Positions 1 to 7,500 of a stretch of 15,193 nucleotides of DNA are shown here, piece after piece (within the stretch, counting starts at the first letter, position 1; every line of letters starts with the position of its first letter). The position numbers were made by a program, and so were the translations under genes. The DNA is from an uncultured Haemophilus sp. (GTDB lineage: Bacteria > Pseudomonadota > Gammaproteobacteria > Enterobacterales > Pasteurellaceae). The stretch is from NCBI GenBank assembly GCA_902481695.1, contig CABSXY010000021.1:1-15193 (forward strand), read 5' to 3'. Under the pieces are notes generated by a model that was not told the DNA's origin, searched no databases, and saw only the letters and a list, made by a program, of their open reading frames with translations.

Positions 1-219
1 GTTGTCTGATTATTGATTTTTCGCGAAACCATTTGATCATATGACAAGATGTGTATCCACCTTAACTTAATGATTTTGATAAAAATCATTAGGGGATTCA
101 TCAGCGCTTTATATTAAACACCTTAAATCTGGAGTTTTTAAATAGTTTAAAAGCTAGAGATAACCTAATATTAAAAACTTAAATGATTAAATATACTTCT
201 AACCCCATATATTTCTATT
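1..219. other. AT-rich region downstream of cdiI
   Basis: No complete gene is visible. On the minus strand an ATG at 40-38 opens 13 codons (M I K W F R E K S I I R Q) that run off the left edge. There is no recognisable ribosome site before it, so this is only a possible gene start. A perfect hairpin lies at 68-91 and a looser 9-bp inverted repeat (AGTTTTTAA at 133-141, TTAAAAACT at 171-179) nearer to cdiI. No orphan toxin or immunity fragment, which often follows cdiI in other loci, could be recognised here. Confidence 0.5.
68..91. repeat. Perfect 10-bp inverted repeat (hairpin)
   Basis: TAATGATTTT at 68-77 and AAAATCATTA at 82-91 are exact reverse complements separated by the 4-base loop GATA. 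Neither flank has a T-run, so it is not a classical intrinsic terminator. It could end the cdi transcript with help from Rho, or be a subterminal hairpin of a mobile element extending past the left edge. Both roles are inference. Confidence 0.6.
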
Positions 220-681
220 CTAATATGTAGGTAATTGATATATCACTCTCTCAACAGTACCTTTAGGATATCTAATTTCACTAAAAGAATCTCCATTATC
301 TACACTATAAAATAAGCGCTCAGCATCCCCTGAATATGCCATACATAAATAAAGTGTATTTATATTTTCATAACCACCCAGCTCTGTTGTATCAATTAGA
401 AAAACATTAGGTAATTCTCCACTATGCCATTTCATGGCATTAAATTCAGTTTCACCAAAGTCTTCATTTGTACAACCGCCATAATAATATTTATTAATAA
501 ATGAGTCTTTTAAATTAAAAAATACTGTACCTAAGGTATAATTATCATAAGAATCATTATTTTCAGGATATAATCTGTCACCTATTCTTATTTTAATATT
601 ACCGTACACATAATCATCAATTGAAAAACTCTCATTCCAATAAATACCAAAGTTTTTTTGAGTATTTTCTACTTTTTTCAT
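220..681 (-). CDS. cdiI: Probable CDI immunity protein CdiI (153 aa)
   Basis: Last gene of the cdiB-cdiA-cdiI cluster. Its ATG lies 9 bp after the cdiA TAG, and a weak Shine-Dalgarno (AGGTTGG) overlaps that stop codon, so translation is probably coupled to cdiA. There is no signal peptide or membrane segment, as expected for a cytoplasmic protein that binds and neutralises the CdiA toxin tail in sibling cells. The protein is acidic (about 23 Asp/Glu against 13 Lys/Arg), which suits binding of the basic toxin domain. It is rich in Tyr, Phe and Asn, with predicted beta-strand stretches (GNIKIRIGDRLYP, GTVFFNLKD, VFLIDTTEL, TLYLCMAYSG). The N-terminal pattern loosely recalls the Imm42 family, but this is a memory-based and unverified impression. 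The function call rests mainly on position and context. Base composition is clearly AT-rich, like the adjoining toxin-coding end of cdiA and unlike the pretoxin region. Confidence 0.85.
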   Translation of the reverse strand: MKKVENTQKNFGIYWNESFSIDDYVYGNIKIRIGDRLYPENNDSYDNYTLGTVFFNLKDSFINKYYYGGCTNEDFGETEFNAMKWHSGELPNVFLIDTTELGGYENINTLYLCMAYSGDAERLFYSVDNGDSFSEIRYPKGTVERVIYQLPTY

Positions 682-690
682 TATACCAAC

Positions 691-1557
691 CTACTTCAAA
701 TTTGGATTTCTTTTTTGTTCAGGAAGAGCCTTCTTAATATCAGCCTTCTGACTATTAGTTAATTTTAAGGGATTCCTTTTATCTGCGGTTGAACCAGCCC
801 AGTGCCATCCTTCATCTTTATTTTTACCAGGCATAAATCGATGAATATTTCCTTCTGAATCAACCGTCATTCTTTGTCTTTGAACAGGAATCGAATCTTC
901 AAATAAATCAAATGAATTCTTTGGCTCAACTCCTGCATTAGGATCAGAACGACCACCAGCACCTAAAGTATGTTTAGGATTAGATTTATATCCCTCACCA
1001 TTTTTTGTTGAGATTTTAAGATCAGGCACAGGGAGTTGTGCCGTAACTACACTATCACTCCAATCACCAACCTGACTTTCACCGCCTACCAAAATATGGC
1101 CATTTTTATCATTCGTTACCGTTTGATTTCCACCAGTGTGAGTCGGCAAATTATAATCTGCTGGATACTCAATACCTCCTGTATGATTAACAAAGATTCT
1201 TGGATCAACTACAGGTTTACCACCATATGTTGTAGTCACTAAACTTGGATCGACTGGCATATATCCGCCATCTGCATTCGGAACCCAAACCTTATCCCCG
1301 AAAAGCTCTTTATTATTAACAAACCCACCATCTGTCAAGATTTGCTCATTTATATAAGAAACCTGTTCCTTTGTTAATTTGGACATAGCCTCAGGATCTC
1401 TCATCGCAGCAGCCACAATAGCAACTTCTTTTTCATTAGGCGATAAACCTATACCAATTGAGACACCCGCTATCCCTGAAAGAGCTTGCAAACAAGTTCT
1501 TGAACAAACAAGTGTAAAACCCTCAGCAGCTAAAGCAGCAAAATTATTATTCTCTAC
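691..1557 (-). other. CdiA-CT toxin tail, from VENN to stop
   Basis: The VENN motif (1546-1557) marks the usual boundary of the exchangeable toxin module. The tail is 288 residues. A first part (about 2630-2815) contains a Cys pair (VCSRTC, C2643/C2647), a small hydrophobic stretch and two HTGG motifs; by analogy it is the cytoplasm-entry domain. The last ~100 residues look like the toxin: NPKHT (H2821), EPKNSFDLFEDS, GNIHRF (H2864, R2865), WHWAGST (H2877) and a Lys-rich end, with net positive charge. The pattern 'NPKH ... EP.N ... G.IHRF ... HW.GST' recurs, from memory, at the ends of other polymorphic toxins. A nuclease, possibly an RNase, fits basic charge plus conserved His/Arg, but the activity is inferred and not identified. 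Confidence 0.85.
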
Positions 1558-4500
1558 CGCATTCTTCGCCGTCTTAGCCGCAATAATCGCTCCATCAGAG
1601 CTATCTGATAAACTACCACCAACAATACCTGCTGCTACTTGGCTTAAAGACGATACTGTACGTTTTTCTTCTTCGCTGAGCTTTTCAGGTGATTTATTGT
1701 AAAGTGTTGACGCTAAGAAATGAGCCGCCGCCTCACCACCTGCCGCACCTGCCGCCCCCGCAGCAACATTACGGTTGCCTGCATAAGCCTCTACCGCGCC
1801 CCAAAGTGCATGAGCTGTCAAATTGAGCGCGGTATTCACATTGCCTTTTGCATCTGTTGTCGCTTTCTTAATTTGATTATTCACCGCAGGCGATAATCCT
1901 GAAGCCACCACTTCCGCAGCCGGTCTGCCGGCTAAAGCGGTGCTGATAACATTTAATGCCGAATCAATGACAAGACGTTGACTTCCACCTGTTTCCCATT
2001 CTTTGGCTTCGCGACTCGCTGTCTCAAAATTATCTCGTGCTTGTTTGACTAAAGCGCGGTTAGTTTCGTTGTTGTTTTCTGCCTTGGCTTTTTCTGCTTC
2101 TTCTAACGCAATTGCGGCTTCATTACGCTTCGCTTTCGCTTCTTCACCAAATTTATTAGCAAGCAAACTTCCAGCTTCCACGACATTTGGTCCAAATTTC
2201 TCTGTCACCTCACGTTGGAAATCGAGCTCTTTTTGAACATCATCTTTATTAAAACGGTTCTCTAATTTACCACTTTGGCTTTGTGCACTCTCTGTAGTGA
2301 TATCGGTTTTAATCGCAGCAATCTCTTCTTGTACCGTTTTACCTGTACGTTTTAATTGCTCTGCTTCATCTTTAATAATGATATTTTGTGTATTAATACC
2401 ACTTTTTGTTGTGCTAGATTGGCTATCGGAATCTTTACCATAGCCCATGCCATAGGAGAATTGGAGAGATTCCTTGCCTTCAGCCAATTTCTTGGTGTTC
2501 TCTTGTCCATCTACTCCTTTAGAATTAACAGTTGTGTTGCCATTTTTATCGGTATAAAGCAGATTACCATCTTTATCCGTAGCTTGTTTTGTACTTTGAG
2601 CTGCACCATTTTCGCCAAATGGTGTTTCAAAGTTAGCTGACACACTGCCACTTACACCAAAACTGCTGCCACTATAATTTGAGTGATTTTCAATATCTGA
2701 ATGTGTAATGCTACCAGTGCTAAAATGGTTTTTGCCATCAGCTTCTGCCTTTTGGGTAGACGTAATCAATGCACCTTTAAGATCGGTATGCTTATTAACA
2801 TTAATATCGTAACCTTCATCTCCGGCATAAATTCCTGCCTGTTCATTCACACTCTCATGATCAGCATTGATTTTTGATTTATTGAAACTACCACCTGCGG
2901 CAAAACCATAGCCTACCGTCACACTACCTTGCATATTCATCTGTTTACCATGGTAGCGAGATTTATCTTGCAAGCTCTCGATATTCAGGTTTTCTGCATC
3001 CAATTCAACACGTTTACCCTTCACTTGACTGCCTGCAAGAGTAACATCACCACCTGCATTAATCACGGTTTTACTTTGACTATCACCTACATGGCTAGCA
3101 ACATAAGTAGTTTCATCACCATTACCGTAACCTTTTCCGTAATTACCGCCGAAAGTAGCCCCAGCAGCTACACCACTACCAACTTTAATAGCAACTCCTG
3201 CATTAAAGCCACTAGATTTATTGGTACTACGCTCTTTATGATTCTGCTCAACCGCTTTAACAATCACTTGATTATCAGCCGATAAAAATGTGCCTTGTTT
3301 ACCAGAAACATCTGAACCTTCAATGATAATATTAGAATCCTTGCCCGCACCTGTCGCACCAATATTCACCTTACCACCAGCATTTACTTTAGATTTTGCT
3401 GCAGTATTACCTTCGATATGGGTTCTCGATTCGTTCTTTTGTTGTCCATACGTAATTTGAACACCTACGACAGAATCCACATTGCCACTATCCATAAAAT
3501 CTTGAATAGATTTACCCGCTTTCATTACACTATCGCCTGCACGGTAAGCATCAAAGCCCGCATTGGCTGCAGCCATTGCGTTTACACGATCGTGCTTACT
3601 AGCACCCACTTGTTTAGTAGATTGCACCGCGCCCTGTACAGCCTGAATAGCAGAAAGAACAGGAGAAGTAATCGCAATATTTAAACCTTTTTGTTGAAAA
3701 ATTTGTTTATTATTGGTTTCGTATTTATCATCTGCCGCTTTAATTTGAACTTTTTTTGCCAGAATATTTACGTCACCTTTTACTGCACTGACCGTACTCG
3801 CTGTTTGTCTATAATTATTATCGGCAATCATCGTAGTATTACCGTTCAAGCTACCTACTTGGCTACCTTGTGCATAAAGCTTAGTTTGATTATCTTCTGC
3901 AGTTCGTCTTTGACTACCAAAAGTGATACCAATCCCACCACCAGTGAGCGCTCCCGATCTTTTCTTTTGGTAATAATCATCAGAATACACCCGGTTCTCT
4001 GCTTCACGAATATCAATATTATTAGCCTTGATCACTAATCCATTTTCAGCTACAGCATTTGAACCTTGAATGTTCACATTTCCTTTATTCGAATGAATAT
4101 AAATTTTATCTGCATCCAAGGTTGAACCTTGAGCAATATCATAATTGTGATTATGGCGACGAGTTTCTCCTTTTGATTGGAATACACCTCGTTTAGTCCA
4201 TTTCGTCGCCTCCGACAAACTTTCTTGTTGGCGACTTTCACGAATATTAATATCTCCCTCTGAAAGCACGCTCATTGTGCCATTACTTACCGAAGAAACT
4301 CCGCTCATTTCAACAGAATTTTTACCCACAAAACGAGCATCGCCTTCAATATTAAACTCCGAACCAACTTCATTACGTTGTTCAAGTTTATAGTAATTAT
4401 TGCTGTTTTTAATATAGTGCTGCTTATTTTCAGTTTCTACTGTACCAAGAGAAAGCTTGTTATTTGCGTGGAAATTCGCTTGACCTTTTACATCAACTTT

Positions 4501-7500
4501 CGCTCCCTTAAAAGTCATATCCTCTTTAGCGTGAAGTGATACTTGACCTTGATTATTTTTATCTCCTACATTAATAGAAGCCACTCTATTGATCGATTTA
4601 TGTTTAAAACGATCATTATCTGCCGTTTCAGAAAGTGAGCTTTCAATATTAATAGTTTTTGCAATACCAACAAGATTATCCGTCGCATTTAATGAACCAC
4701 CTAAATTATTAATGCGATTTTTTGCGAGCATATATAAATCTCGTCCCTGAAGTGTACCTCCAGTGTTTTCAATATTATTTGCACTCAAATGTGTTAAATT
4801 ACGTCCAGAAATCACACCACTATTTTTTACGTCACCTTGCGTATCAATAATAACGTCATTTGCTGAAATCACAGCTCCTCTGCTATCAATATCTGCATTA
4901 CGACCGACAATATAAACCTGTGGTGCAAGTACTTCTGTTTTCGTACCATCTTTTAACGTAACTTCACGTTTCACCATCCATACCATGTCTGAAGTGAGCT
5001 GTTTCATCTGCTCAGCCGTCAATGCTACACCAGGAATTAAATTAAGTTTCGTTGCATATTGCGCACCATTATCCATCAAGGCCTTATACTGTTCATAATC
5101 TGACGAATAACCCTGAAGGAAACGTCTGCCAGTAAGTTGATTAATTTGTTCATTAACTAAACGTTGTTCATAGAAACCATCCCCTAAACGTTTCAGAATA
5201 TTTTTCGGATCGTTATGAATCTGTTTAAACATATAGTCACTGCTAAGCCATTTTGATCTCTGTGTAAAACGCGGATCTGTTTCAACTAAAAACTGTCCAG
5301 ATGCTGCTGGATTGATTTTATAAAGGCTTGCTTGCGGTAAACTAATATTAGGTAAATGAGTTTTAATACCAAGATCATCTTTGTTTTTAACCACACCAGA
5401 AGTTATCGAGTCTAGATTTACACGATGCGCATTCAAATCTGTGTTTAAAGGTGTTTTTTCAGCTACAGAAACACCTTGGAAATCAGATTTACCATCAACA
5501 GTAGCCCCTGTTTTTTCGACTGGTTCAGCAATTGTCAATAATTTCAAACCAAAACTAAAATCTTGGGTTGGATGAACATCAGTAAAATCACTATAATTAT
5601 GATAGTGATGGTGCCCCTTTCTAAGTTTTTTACGTCTCACTTTATATTCTTGAACGAATTGACCTTCATCAGTGACATCAATCGTACCGTGTATATCATC
5701 ATTATCTAATTTAGAAATTGCGCCACTTAAACGTTCATTTGTTGATTGAGTAAAGACCTTATCATCGAGTAATAATTTTTGCCCTACAAAAATTTGACTT
5801 TGTTTATTATTTAGATCTTCACCTGAAAGATGTAATTCTCCACCAATTAATATTTTTGCTGGATCCTGATGTTCTATTGTTGAAGTAGTCGTTGTTCTCG
5901 TATAGCGCCATTCTTTCCAACCAAATCCTTCTATACGTGTTCCATTGTTTAATTGGAAATATGAATTTGGATTACGACTACCATTATTCAGGTTATAGTA
6001 GCCGTCAACACCACCTCGATAACGATGTGAATCACTTCCTAATGAATATTCATTAATCTGTTCTTTTTCTACTTTTTTACCTAATTTTAGGTGTAAATCT
6101 TGGTTTAAAAGATGATGTGTCTTAATCCAACCACTTCCTAAAGCTTCAATGGTCGCACTACCGTTATCAATGCTATTTGCATAACCAGTTGCTTGATTAT
6201 TTTCATTTAACTGTCCACCAATATAGATATTACCTAAACTCATAATAAGTGAATGATTACGGTTTACTAGATTACCAACACCTAAATCAAGTCTCTCTCG
6301 AGCAGCGATAGTCGCCGCTGTTCCGTCAGCATTTTCAAGGTTATTTAAATTGTTTGCTTGAATTGCAAGGTGCCCGCCATAAATACGTGCCGTACCAATG
6401 TTATTTACATCATTGGCTTTAATCACTGTGGTATCGCCATCAATTAAGCCAAAGTTATTTAACTTATTAGTTTGAATACGTGTATTTATTGAAGAAATTT
6501 CTGCATTAGCATTATTTTGAATAGTAGATCCTTCAACTGATGCTGAATTACCTACCACAAGGTTGGAATTATTAACAAAATCACCTTTTGTTTTAAAAGT
6601 AAGATTATTGCCTACACCAAAGGCTTTATTTAGGGTAAAGCTATCATTTAACTCAATACCCAAATCTCCTTTTGTAATAATAGAACCCTCATCAACTAAT
6701 GTTTTAGCTTGCAATGTTGTGCCAATCACTGATTCAATTGTTCCTAGTGCATTATTTACAACTAAGGTCAAATCTGGATTTACAATATCAACTCGACCAG
6801 TTGATAAAATCTCACCTTTTTGATTATCAAGAGATTGATTAATTTTAAGATTTGCTGATTTTCCAACATAAATGCCGCCAGATTGGTTTTCAACATGATC
6901 TGCATTCATTACTAAATTAGCTGTTTGAATACCTTGAGTAGGGGTATCTTGCTTAGCTTTTGTATTTTTATTATTTACATTTGTAACATTTAACACTAAA
7001 CGATTTGTTGCACTAACCAAAGAGCCTTTGTCACCTTCAGCCTCATTATCCATCGTGGTCAAATTTAATGTTGAATTCACACTTTGAACAATGCCACCTT
7101 TGTTATTTAAATTTGTACCAGATAATGTTAAATCCTGAGACGAAATTACACCTTGTGCATTATTTATTGCAGCAGAAGAAATCGCTGCTGTTTTCGCTGA
7201 AATATCACCTTGTGTGTTATTCAAATTTTGGGTTTGAATCGTTAAATCAGACTCTCCCTGAATCACTCCTTTAAGGTTATTTAAATCATTTGCAAGCAAT
7301 GTCGCACGAGAAACAGATGAAATAATGCCATCTTGGTTGTGTAAATTTTCTGTTTTTAATGATAGTTCGCCTTGGCTATAAACAATACCACGCTGATTAT
7401 TAAATTGATTAACTGATAAATCTGCGCGATTTCCGGCAATCAGTTTTCCATCTTCATTATTAACTTGCTGCGCAGTCAATAAAACTTGTCCACCTAACAT

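Noticed and set aside
1379..1702. Plus-strand open frame of 107 codons opposite the pretoxin region of cdiA
   Set aside because: It is antisense to an intact, conserved domain and follows its codon pattern; its Ala/Ser-rich product is what the reverse of an Ala-rich coding region gives.
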